From: a virus
Direction: 5' to 3' (one strand)
Length of the DNA stretch: 22,629 nucleotides
Virus record (IMG/VR): IMGVR_UViG_3300032288_001615
Span: 1 to 22,629 of that record
A program made the position numbers and the translations under genes. Every line of letters starts with the position of its first letter. The first letter of the stretch is position 1. The notes beneath the pieces were generated by a model. The model was not told the DNA's origin. It searched no databases and worked only from the letters and a program-made list of their open reading frames with translations. Below are positions 6,737 through 14,106 of the stretch, piece after piece.

Positions 6737-7161
6737 TTTGTTGCTGCCTTATTGTGTACTTCAACAAATTCTTTTGGAATGACACAAGTGTTATCATATT
6801 TAACAATTTCACGGTCTATGTATTGTTTGACAACAACTTGTTTCTGTACAATCCTTTCTTTGGCCTTTTCAACTTTGTTTTCTATAACAGTATTGGCTTC
6901 TTTAGACTGTTCTTCTGCTTTGGCAACTTTGGCTTCCATCTCTTTGACACGAGCTTCCCATGCTTCATTATCATAGATGGCACCAGACATGAAAGTTCCA
7001 AAAACAATAGCTAACAATGAAACAATCTGTATCGGTTTACGATACATGTAAATCATTGGGATTGGAATGTATTTGAATAGATATGTAACAGCGAATCCAA
7101 TCAACCCAACGAGGAAGATTGCATAGAATATCCAGTCAGGCAGAAATTTTAGAATCCACAT
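6733..7161 (-). CDS. i-spanin (Rz-like) membrane protein
   Basis: A 142-aa protein with two hydrophobic segments (about 10-30 and 44-62), then a charged helix of coiled-coil character (about 65-118). It ends with the Rz-like sequence DNTCVIPKEFVEVHNKAA. The CVIP...HNKAA phrase is typical of phage Rz-type inner-membrane spanins. The second transmembrane segment before the periplasmic coiled coil is unusual, since most i-spanins have one. It overlaps the lipoprotein gene by 4 bases, supporting a spanin pair. It begins right after the stop of a head-region protein, so lysis genes follow structural genes on one late transcript. Confidence 0.8.
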   Translation of the reverse strand: MWILKFLPDWIFYAIFLVGLIGFAVTYLFKYIPIPMIYMYRKPIQIVSLLAIVFGTFMSGAIYDNEAWEARVKEMEAKVAKAEEQSKEANTVIENKVEKAKERIVQKQVVVKQYIDREIVKYDNTCVIPKEFVEVHNKAATK

Positions 7162-7743
7162 TTACATTTTTGTCTGTTTACGTTTTAAGAATGACATTAC
7201 TGGATTTCTTTTCTTTGATACGCCAGGTTCACCACCAGCGCCGCCTGAACCAGCAATATTTCCACCACCAACATTATTAGTAGGTACACCACCTATGGCA
7301 CCATCTTCTTTAACACAACTGCCTTGTGTAAATTCTTTTGTACCTTTTTTACGTTTGTATCCTGGCCAACAGGCTTCATCCATAGATTCATCATTTTCGG
7401 AAAGCTTGTCTACTTTATCAATATAATTCATGGTATTTTTTTTCATCGATGAACCAGGTTTTCTTAATAAACCTTTTTCTTTTTCTTCACGTTTTTTGGA
7501 TTTTGCAATTTTATCTAAATCAACTCTAGTAAATGGATTAAATTTGTTAGATTCTTTGATGTTCTTTTTGGCCAAGTCCATTGTGATACCTTTTGCAATT
7601 GCAGCATTGTGGCCACCTTCACGAGCACCTTGGTCATAATACTCCTTAGCCTTATCATCTAAGTGTTTTTTCTGACGAGCAATTTCAGCAGCATCTTGTT
7701 GCTTGGTCGCCCCTGGACCCAAATATTGCTTAAATGTTTTCAT
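7162..7743 (-). CDS. Basic virion-associated protein with capsid-targeting-like N-terminus, unknown function
   Basis: A 193-aa Lys-rich, largely disordered-looking protein. It opens with MKTFKQYLG, similar to the T4 internal-protein targeting peptide (MKTYQEFIAE). It contains MDEACWPGYKRKKGTKEF then GSCVKED (C125, C143), a motif I associate with phage structural-region proteins. It then has a Gly/Asn-rich linker (about 148-172) and a basic end, KKRNPVMSFLKRKQTKM. The charge and disorder suit packaging with DNA in the head. The gene overlaps the upstream one by ATGA and is followed by the spanin pair. No enzymatic motif is visible. Head location is inferred from its N-terminus and position. 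Confidence 0.75.
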   Translation of the reverse strand: MKTFKQYLGPGATKQQDAAEIARQKKHLDDKAKEYYDQGAREGGHNAAIAKGITMDLAKKNIKESNKFNPFTRVDLDKIAKSKKREEKEKGLLRKPGSSMKKNTMNYIDKVDKLSENDESMDEACWPGYKRKKGTKEFTQGSCVKEDGAIGGVPTNNVGGGNIAGSGGAGGEPGVSKKRNPVMSFLKRKQTKM

Positions 7744-8126
7744 ATTGCTCTTAGTATTTCTATTATATTGGTTTCTAATGGAATATCCTGTGTATAGATG
7801 TTTTTTCCTCTTATACCATATACTATATCAGGCATAATATCTAAGTATGATAGAAAAGTTTTCAGTATATCATAATCACGTTCATCTATTCTATAGAACA
7901 ATATTCTTGCAGTAGATTCTGGACCAAAAACATTGTTCAATAGTATGATATGATTTAAAATTAATCTTTCTTTGACGGATTTAGTTATCTTATATCTACG
8001 AAATAACCTTTTCAGGTATTTTGTCCTTTTGATATCTCCATCAAACTCAGATTGTATACAATGTGGTGAAGTATAGCATTTTATAGCATACATCAAAAAA
8101 TTGTCATCATTTAAATCATCAAACAT
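7740..8126 (-). CDS. Conserved T4-like marine phage protein of unknown function
   Basis: A 128-aa soluble protein, beginning MFDDLNDDNFLMYAIKCY. It contains RTKYLKRLFRRYKI and the phrase ERLILNHIILLNNVFGPE, then ILFYRIDERDYDILKTFL. It matches in feel a conserved hypothetical family found near head genes in cyanophages and other marine T4-like phages; I do not know a function. It looks helical, with no signal, transmembrane or metal motif. There is no RBS in front of its ATG. Instead a GC-rich hairpin ends about 6 bases upstream, so translation may depend on coupling or on RNA structure. Confidence 0.78.
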   Translation of the reverse strand: MFDDLNDDNFLMYAIKCYTSPHCIQSEFDGDIKRTKYLKRLFRRYKITKSVKERLILNHIILLNNVFGPESTARILFYRIDERDYDILKTFLSYLDIMPDIVYGIRGKNIYTQDIPLETNIIEILRAI

Positions 8127-8132
8127 ATTGAA

Positions 8133-8151
8133 GGGGGGTAGTTAACCCCCT
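8133..8151 (-). terminator. GC-rich intergenic hairpin after virion gene
   Basis: On the minus strand GGGGGT-loop-ACCCCC forms a 6-bp stem (8134-8139 with 8145-8150), extended by a possible G-U pair, with a 5-nt loop. It lies between the stop of the Gly/Ala-rich virion protein gene and the next ATG. No U-run follows in the direction of transcription, so it may be an attenuator, a transcript-end stabiliser or a start-site control rather than a standard terminator. Confidence 0.5.
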
Positions 8152-8157
8152 GTTGTA

Positions 8158-9024
8158 TTAATTATCAGGTAAAGTAATATCGTCTGAACCATCACCAACT
8201 ATGGTTGACTGAGCAACAAGAGTTTCAAACTGTACACGACCCGCACGTCCACCAGTACCAGCTATTTTCAAATTCCAGCCAATGTGTGTTGCATGTTCTG
8301 CACCATCTGAACCTTGGCCAAGACCTCTACTCGCAACAGCAGTAGCACGTGTGCCGGCATCAATTGCTAAATATTGACCGGCTTCACCTGTACTCGTTAT
8401 ATTAATTACAACAGCGTTAGCGGCGTTTGCAGCAGTTGTTGATAGTTGGAATCTGTTTGCATCAAGTGGTGCAGCAAAATATGTTGTGCCATTCAATAAA
8501 CCAGTGATGTTTGCAGAACCACCCCAATTAAATGTTAAAGAAGCACCGTTTGCTTGTCCGTGGCCAGTATACATGATTGTATCATTAGCTGTAATAACTG
8601 CAGCTGTAGGAATAGTTAAAAGTGGTATTTGAACCGTAACTGTTGGATCTGATGTGAATGCTTGACCTGTATTAGCAACAGCAATGTTTGTTACTACACC
8701 ACCAGCAATACTAGCTGTTGCGGTTGCATCCTTACCGCCACCACCAGAGATGGTTACACCAGGAGCTTCCACATAACCTGCACCAGCAATTGCAACTGCG
8801 ATGCCACCAACATTGTCTGAACCTGCGTTTGCTTCTGTTGCATCAATCATAAACAAACCAACAGTTTGGTCTGTTCTATATACACTTGCAGTTGTATTTC
8901 CATACAAAACGGCTACGTTTGCTGCTGTTGGTGCGGATGTAGGTTGATTAAGTTGTGTTGATACTGAACTAACTGCCCAATATGGTGCGTTAGCTGCGTT
9001 ATCGTTATTTCCCCAAGATGACAT
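8158..9024 (-). CDS. Virion structural protein, Gly/Ala-rich beta-type
   Basis: A 288-aa protein with the conserved opening MSSWGNNDNAANAPYWAV and closing region HIGWNLKIAGTGGRAGRVQFETLVA, both known to me from structural proteins of marine T4-like phages. The middle (about 70-135) is a beta-rich repeat pattern, GAGYVEAPGVTISGGGG and then PTVTVQI. It is followed by GTTYFAAPLDANRFQLS (about 179-195), a module common in phage surface proteins. It is low in charge and cysteine-free. It has the strongest RBS in the region (AAAAGGAG), its own candidate late promoter, and a hairpin after its stop, all expected of an abundant virion component. The exact place in the particle (capsid decoration, neck or fibre) cannot be told. 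Confidence 0.82.
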   Translation of the reverse strand: MSSWGNNDNAANAPYWAVSSVSTQLNQPTSAPTAANVAVLYGNTTASVYRTDQTVGLFMIDATEANAGSDNVGGIAVAIAGAGYVEAPGVTISGGGGKDATATASIAGGVVTNIAVANTGQAFTSDPTVTVQIPLLTIPTAAVITANDTIMYTGHGQANGASLTFNWGGSANITGLLNGTTYFAAPLDANRFQLSTTAANAANAVVINITSTGEAGQYLAIDAGTRATAVASRGLGQGSDGAEHATHIGWNLKIAGTGGRAGRVQFETLVAQSTIVGDGSDDITLPDN

Positions 9025-9056
9025 TTTATTCTCCTTTTAACCGAGGGTTATCTTTG

Positions 9057-9064
9057 TATTTATC
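9057..9064 (-). promoter_or_regulatory. Candidate T4-type late promoter (GATAAATA)
   Basis: GATAAATA on the minus strand, one base from the T4 late consensus TATAAATA, lies 33 nt upstream of the virion gene start at 9024 and overlaps the stop of the previous gene. The position suits an own late promoter for an abundant protein. One mismatch in an AT-rich genome keeps confidence low. Confidence 0.35.
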
Positions 9065-10658
9065 TGTTATTGTTTTTAGGTTTATCAGATTGACCTAATG
9101 AACCTGGTTTAGGTGGCTTCATCATAGGATCAATTTCTACTGTGTCACGTGGAGTGCCTGTTAAGGTTGTTCCACCTGTCATAATTGCTGCGGCTTGTGG
9201 TTTCCCACCAACCGATTCAATCTTCTTTTCATTGTCACTTAATTTTGGTTTTTTACCATAAGTGGCAATAGATTTTCCTTCTTTCTCCGTATCATAAATC
9301 TCCTCCTTCATGCCTTTCCTTTTGTAGATAGACTTGATAATTCGAGCAGACTTTGACATTTGAATCAACTTTTTACCTTTTGATACAGTATCATCTGGAT
9401 TGTTTGCACAATCATAAGGTGATTGAGTGGCAGATTGTGGATCTTCCAAAGCAGCTTCTTGTTGTTGAACAGGTTGTTTAGCCTTTTCATTTCTTTCTGC
9501 GGCCTCACGGGACTTATCTTTAAGTTCTCTGGCTTCACGTTCTTTACGGAGTGCTTGTGCCAATCGGAGAGCAGCAGAACCTTCTTGTATTGGTGTGCCT
9601 TCAATTTCAACCGAATCGGCAGTATACTTTCCACCTTGCGATGGATCTGTACCTTTAGGTAATTCTAAAGTTGTTGTCAATCTTCTTGTAGCACGATTCA
9701 AACCCATTAGTTGTTTATCGTGGGTTGCTCTTGGCATACCTTTTGGTTTATCTTGGCGAGTTGCACCAGTCTGAGCATATCTTTTCTTCAAATAAGAATG
9801 TGTTAGTTCTTTTGATATTTCATCAATAGGTTCTATTTCTTCCATCATGCGACCTTTGTGTTCAATAGAAACAATCTTAGAACCGGGAGCATGTTTAGTT
9901 ACCAGTTTGTGTGCATGGTCTTCATTATCCGCTTTAACATTAAATGATTTAGTATCAGTCTTAACATGATATTTTTGTTTGATTATTTTAGTTGGACCAA
10001 AATGTTTGTCTTTCCAAGGATCATGAGCTTCTTTTACATCTTCATTCTTACTAGACAAGTAGTTACCAACAGTATCCACATAATCTGTGGCCAAAGTGAT
10101 TTTAGATTGTATCCATGCTGGTAGTTGTTTTTTAGCGTCTTTATTAACATATGTACGAATCATATCAATGGCACGTTCTAATTGTTCTAATTGGTCTAGT
10201 ACCATACTACCTTCGTCATCCAACATCCTACCCATGGCAATAGCAATATGATTTTCTTTAACATGTCTTGACCTAATATTAGGAAGATTAGCAATCATTT
10301 TATAATCTGCCATTGTCAATACACCTTTATTGCGAATTTGTATTAGTCTTTCAACTACACGGTGTAAATCAATGTCTGACTTGATATCTTCTCTTGTCAA
10401 TTCAAGCACACGAATCAATAAAGGAATATCAAATGTAACGGTATCTTTCTTATCAGTACCTTCAACAACTCTAGTTAAATCGGTCGCATGGTCACGTTGC
10501 CATTTTTTAAATTGTCCCATTTTTGAATGAGCAACTTTTTGGTCTTTAGTAACAGTTTTAGGATTAAGACCCCTAGATTTTAAAAATCTATCTAACGTAG
10601 GACTTTCGGCAACTTGTCCTTTGACAATCGATTTCAATAAATCGGATTTCTTAGACAT
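9060..10658 (-). CDS. Large charged structural-region protein of unknown function
   Basis: A 532-aa protein conserved, as far as I recognise it, in marine T4-like phages. The N-terminal part holds SPTLDRFLKSRGLNPKTVTK and a helical region to about residue 200. From about 220 there is a small domain, KYHVKTDTKSFNVKADNEDH, resembling a short beta-alpha module. Next comes EEIEPIDEISKELTHSYLKK, a version of a motif that recurs twice in the upstream gene. The rest is charged and low in complexity, with a Gln-rich stretch and a final conserved-looking part containing GGTTLTGTPRDTVEIDPMMK. It overlaps the upstream gene by 8 bases. A scaffold, internal-head or tail role is possible; none is proved. 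Confidence 0.78.
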   Translation of the reverse strand: MSKKSDLLKSIVKGQVAESPTLDRFLKSRGLNPKTVTKDQKVAHSKMGQFKKWQRDHATDLTRVVEGTDKKDTVTFDIPLLIRVLELTREDIKSDIDLHRVVERLIQIRNKGVLTMADYKMIANLPNIRSRHVKENHIAIAMGRMLDDEGSMVLDQLEQLERAIDMIRTYVNKDAKKQLPAWIQSKITLATDYVDTVGNYLSSKNEDVKEAHDPWKDKHFGPTKIIKQKYHVKTDTKSFNVKADNEDHAHKLVTKHAPGSKIVSIEHKGRMMEEIEPIDEISKELTHSYLKKRYAQTGATRQDKPKGMPRATHDKQLMGLNRATRRLTTTLELPKGTDPSQGGKYTADSVEIEGTPIQEGSAALRLAQALRKEREARELKDKSREAAERNEKAKQPVQQQEAALEDPQSATQSPYDCANNPDDTVSKGKKLIQMSKSARIIKSIYKRKGMKEEIYDTEKEGKSIATYGKKPKLSDNEKKIESVGGKPQAAAIMTGGTTLTGTPRDTVEIDPMMKPPKPGSLGQSDKPKNNNR

Positions 10659-11907
10659 TTTTCTTGCCCATCATTTCATTTCTCATTCTACCAAGAGAAT
10701 TCTTAGCCAATCTCTGTGCAACTTTCATTGGTTTAGTCATATCGGTCGCAAAATTAGGTTGTGAACCGCATCCAGCATCCATGTTTGGATCTTTACCTTC
10801 TTTTACTTCTTGTTCTGGTTTGTCCTTTTGCTTAGAACCACCATAACGTGAACCTTCTTTCTTACCAGAACCACCTGATGGTTTAGGACCAGACTTCACC
10901 TTTTCTTGTGCGGCTTTGACCATATCGTCCCAGCCTTCTTCAACTGTTTCAGTTTCTTCTTTCTTGTACATATCTTTCTTCAGACGGTCTAAATGGTCTT
11001 TATCTGAACCACCGGTCAAAGCTTTGAAAGTTTTCTTAGCAACATTTTTGATAGCATCCTTTAGGCCTTCTTGAACAACTTCTTCATTATTCTTTGAATA
11101 GTATGCTGCCAAGGCCATTTCTTTACGTTTAGCATCGGACTTACCAGCAAATTTAGGATTATCTGAATGTACAAAGTCATGGATCCAATCACCAGCAGAA
11201 GCGTCTTTCGACATTACTTCATTAATCAATTCGTCCAGAACCGGTTCTTCTAATCTCTCTTTCATTTGCTTAAGAGTATATTCTTCTTTTTTCATTTTGT
11301 CATGAGCTTTACCCATGTTCTGGATGTCTTTGGCATTCTCTTTTGAACCGGATTGAGTTTTGCCTTTCATGTATTCGGATTTCTTTTTATCCAAATATGA
11401 ACCTAATGTTGACTTTGACAATTCATCAATCTGTTCAACTTCTTCAAATGCATGTTGACCAGATGGTTTCAAACCTGCTGCTCTATTTTTAGTTTCAATC
11501 TTATTGCTTGCTTTACCGGCAAGGTCATATCGCTTAGTTGCTTTACCTTCATCACCTTCACGACTTGCATCAGAAGCGGCAGAAGTTGCAGCACCTTTTA
11601 CTCTTGTTAATGTATTGATAGATAGCTCATCAATCTGTTCTGCTTCTTCTTTAACTTTCTTTTCTCCACGGAGAATTTTGAAATCTTCTGGATCAACTTT
11701 GTTGTTCTTATTTTTATCAATTAAATGTTGATTGCCCTTCAAAGCTTCATCAACGTTATCTTCTTTACGGAGAAGCCTGAAGTCTTCCGGATCAATTTTA
11801 TTGTTCTTGTTTTTATCAATCTTGTGTTGATTACCCTTGAGTGCTTCTTGTTGTAAAATCTCTTTTACAGCATCAGCAACAGGATCGTGTTTTTTTAAAT
11901 TTATCAT
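10651..11907 (-). CDS. Structural-region protein with duplicated EF-hand/dockerin-like loops
   Basis: The protein has 418 aa from ATG 11907, chosen over a longer frame because it has a GGAG RBS and gives the natural start MINLKKHDPVADAV. Residues 22-84 are a 33-residue tandem duplication, ALKGNQHKIDKNKNNKIDPE then ALKGNQHLIDKNKNNKVDPE. Each has a calcium-loop pattern D-x-N-x-N-x-x-(I/V)-D-x-x-D followed by FxxLR, as in EF-hands and dockerins. Two copies of an EE-x-EQIDELS-x-x-TL motif follow (about 90-105 and 157-172). The rest is highly charged, alternating Lys/Glu-rich segments with short ordered ones such as AGDWIHDFVHSDNPKFAGKS. Probably a virion or assembly protein; the function is unknown. 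Confidence 0.8.
   Translation of the reverse strand: MINLKKHDPVADAVKEILQQEALKGNQHKIDKNKNNKIDPEDFRLLRKEDNVDEALKGNQHLIDKNKNNKVDPEDFKILRGEKKVKEEAEQIDELSINTLTRVKGAATSAASDASREGDEGKATKRYDLAGKASNKIETKNRAAGLKPSGQHAFEEVEQIDELSKSTLGSYLDKKKSEYMKGKTQSGSKENAKDIQNMGKAHDKMKKEEYTLKQMKERLEEPVLDELINEVMSKDASAGDWIHDFVHSDNPKFAGKSDAKRKEMALAAYYSKNNEEVVQEGLKDAIKNVAKKTFKALTGGSDKDHLDRLKKDMYKKEETETVEEGWDDMVKAAQEKVKSGPKPSGGSGKKEGSRYGGSKQKDKPEQEVKEGKDPNMDAGCGSQPNFATDMTKPMKVAQRLAKNSLGRMRNEMMGKKNV
11668..11847 (-). repeat. Two 81-bp direct repeats encoding the EF-hand-like units
   Basis: Copies lie at 11668-11748 and 11767-11847, offset 99 bp (33 codons). They are clearly alike at DNA level but with many third-position changes, so this is an old or selectively kept in-frame duplication rather than a recent slip. 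Confidence 0.85.
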
Positions 11908-11920
11908 TATTGTTCTCCGT

Positions 11921-12223
11921 TTAGCAATTCCACTTGCGTAGTGATTTATTGATCCTTGAATCAGGGTCACGGGCTGTGGCCGCTGAGGTTAATCTCTTTT
12001 TCATTCCCGACATTCTAGCACAAAATGACTTGCGTCTATTTGCTGCCTTGGATCCGGCTTTTAATTTAGAAGGCTTAGTTGTAACAGCCATAGAAAGTTT
12101 AGAACCTGGATTTTCAGCACGATAGGATGCAATACCCTTTCGGTTGAGTCCACCTTCTGGATTCTTACCAGCAGAACGTTGCCATGCTGGAGATTCTTCT
12201 AAAAATTCTAAGAATGATTTCAT
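11921..12223 (-). CDS. Small basic head-region protein, conserved in marine phages
   Basis: A 100-aa, strongly basic protein. The N-terminus MKSFLEFLEE resembles the T4 capsid-targeting peptide, and LEE before S fits a prohead-protease-type site (L-x-E). The remainder is a compact conserved family: SPAWQRSAGKNPEGGLNRKG, NPGSKLSMAVTTKPSKLK, KAANRRKSFCARMSGMKKR and a terminal DPDSRINKSLRKWNC. I recognise this as a widespread phage family without known function. Charge and size suggest nucleic-acid binding. Cysteines occur at SFCAR and at the very last residue. The ATG overlaps the stop of the nucleotidyltransferase-kinase gene (ATGA). Confidence 0.88.
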   Translation of the reverse strand: MKSFLEFLEESPAWQRSAGKNPEGGLNRKGIASYRAENPGSKLSMAVTTKPSKLKAGSKAANRRKSFCARMSGMKKRLTSAATARDPDSRINKSLRKWNC

Positions 12224-14106
12224 CTTTTCTTCTTTTTCTTTTCTATTGTTCCGCCAATGTTATCTTTTGGATTTTGCATTGGTTCCTTATTAGTTGATCC
12301 TGGTGTAGCACCCATGTCATTTGCACCTGGATCATCAATAGCTTCTTTTTTAATTTTAATATTCTTTCTAAATTTCTTAAAAGTATTATCGTAACTATTA
12401 TCTAACGGATTAGGTGAACCACCTGAAGGCATTCCTGTATTTCCAGGATATTGAAAATTATAATCTATGCTCTCACTAGATACTGGGTTACCTATTCCTG
12501 CACCACCAGTTAAACCTGATCCATTTGTACGAGTGTTCCATGTTGATCCAACACCATCTGTGTCTTGGATACGAGAATCTTTTAATGATTTATCACCAAA
12601 CTTCTTGGTTCTTACTTTGTCTTTGTCCTTGGAGAAGTTGCTTTCTTTGGCCGTGGGGAAGATTTGGAGCCTTGGCTGGTTTTCTTCGGAGTAGGTTTTG
12701 AAGGTGTAACTTCCACGTTTTTTGTTGGCGTCCCACTTGATGTTGTCGGTGTTGGGGTCTCCGGCACGGTTGTCGGAGGTAATGTCTCCTGGACCTGCGG
12801 CTGTTGGACCAACTGATTTTCTGAGTTTGATGGATTTGTTTTCGTTGAACCGGTGAACAAACCTAGAAGTTTTCTTAACATAGTCATTTTCCTTAAATAA
12901 AGAATTAATTGAATCTCTTATATTTAGCTGCCCATGGTTTTCTAACCACATGTTTGCTGTTTCGGTATAAGATTTACCACCAAGGAAGTCATCAACATTT
13001 TGGTAAGTAAATGTGATATCTTCCTGTATTGATTCTAGTGCAACACTATTATCAAAATTTACAAATCGTTCAAAGTTCTGACGATATGCTTCTTTGCTAC
13101 TTTGAGCTAATTCCCACTTTTCTTTTCTAACAGATTCAGATACCATCTTAGTCAGACGTTCATTTCTTTGTTTACTGGCTTCATTGGTTGTATCGACAAA
13201 AACAAGCATTGTCTCATAACCAAGTTCTTCTAGTTCTTCCTTGATTGTAATCATTCTATAGTGGTCATCAGCTGGACCATTGATGATTAAAGGAAGGCGA
13301 GAACGAATTGCTTCTCTACGATAATCTTTTGATGATTCGGATAATTTCTGTTTATCCATGAGATAATCAAATGCTTGAACTGAATTGATTTCAATAGCAC
13401 CTTGATGTGGAATAGACTCACGAATGACAACATCTTTGCCGGAACCTGGTCCACCAGTCACAAAGATTGCTTTGAATAATCCATGATATGATGATTCGTG
13501 GATACCCATACCTTTACGAGTATCATGCATTAATTCTTTTGCATGTGTATCAGAAACGTGTGATGGAACGCCTTGTTTGAACTTACCAATGTCTTTATTC
13601 TTGGCATGTTCACGCATCTTGGTGCCAGACATACCAGACGTTCCTTCAGAATCTGGATCACGATGGCCAGCGGAATGTACTTGAATCTTTTTAAAATTAT
13701 ACAAATGACCTTCGTGTGTACCATTGTATTTGTGTAACTTTTCGTGATATTCTTTAACACGGTCTGAACCAGCAACCATATGTAAGTGTGTTACACCTTG
13801 TTTATGTAACTTGGCTGCATGGTGTAAGAATGTTGGATGTTCTTTAGTGGAGGCTGCAAAATTAGTGCCTGGAGAATATCTCTTGAGGTGCTTAACTTTC
13901 TGAGCAGAGGATAATGGATTTTTATTCTTATCCTGAGAATGTGATGTTACAACAGTATGTCCAGCATTATGTTTTTTGGCCACATCTTTAACTTTGTCAA
14001 TTAGTTTCAAGTGGCCAGTTGTAGGAGGATTCATACGACCAAAGGTCATAACGTGGTGTACATCACCACTTTTTTCTTCCTGCAATATATCTAAAAAAGA
14101 TTTCAT
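12220..14106 (-). CDS. Nucleotidylyltransferase / P-loop kinase fusion with disordered tail (NadR-like layout)
   Basis: A 628-aa multidomain protein. Residues 1-11 (MKSFLDILQEE) look like a capsid-targeting peptide. Residues 17-190 form a HIGH-superfamily nucleotidylyltransferase with MTFGRMNPPTTGH (the (T/H)xGH motif, T29-H32) and SGTKMREH (the ISSTxxR-like site, R165). Residues 210-360 form a P-loop kinase with Walker A VTGGPGSGKD (K224). From about 400 the protein is low in complexity but holds a conserved-looking block (DNRAGDPNTDNIKWDANKK). The order adenylyltransferase then kinase matches NadR (NMN adenylyltransferase plus nicotinamide riboside kinase), but the substrate is not proved. 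The first domain is rich in histidine. Codons for the block at 12601-12780 are unusually C-ending, and a second frame there is open (see findings). Confidence 0.88.
   Translation of the reverse strand: MKSFLDILQEEKSGDVHHVMTFGRMNPPTTGHLKLIDKVKDVAKKHNAGHTVVTSHSQDKNKNPLSSAQKVKHLKRYSPGTNFAASTKEHPTFLHHAAKLHKQGVTHLHMVAGSDRVKEYHEKLHKYNGTHEGHLYNFKKIQVHSAGHRDPDSEGTSGMSGTKMREHAKNKDIGKFKQGVPSHVSDTHAKELMHDTRKGMGIHESSYHGLFKAIFVTGGPGSGKDVVIRESIPHQGAIEINSVQAFDYLMDKQKLSESSKDYRREAIRSRLPLIINGPADDHYRMITIKEELEELGYETMLVFVDTTNEASKQRNERLTKMVSESVRKEKWELAQSSKEAYRQNFERFVNFDNSVALESIQEDITFTYQNVDDFLGGKSYTETANMWLENHGQLNIRDSINSLFKENDYVKKTSRFVHRFNENKSIKLRKSVGPTAAGPGDITSDNRAGDPNTDNIKWDANKKRGSYTFKTYSEENQPRLQIFPTAKESNFSKDKDKVRTKKFGDKSLKDSRIQDTDGVGSTWNTRTNGSGLTGGAGIGNPVSSESIDYNFQYPGNTGMPSGGSPNPLDNSYDNTFKKFRKNIKIKKEAIDDPGANDMGATPGSTNKEPMQNPKDNIGGTIEKKKKKR

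Noticed and set aside
9035-9052. Small inverted repeat AACC/GGTT as a terminator
   Set aside because: Only four base pairs with no U-run; too weak to call.
9365-9634. 89-codon minus-strand ORF inside the 532-aa protein gene
   Set aside because: No RBS and no recognisable product, in a low-complexity charged region where alternative frames stay open by composition.
10651-11970. Longer form of the EF-hand-like protein starting at 11970
   Set aside because: It would overlap the preceding gene by 50 bases; ATG 11907 has a GGAG RBS and a natural N-terminus.
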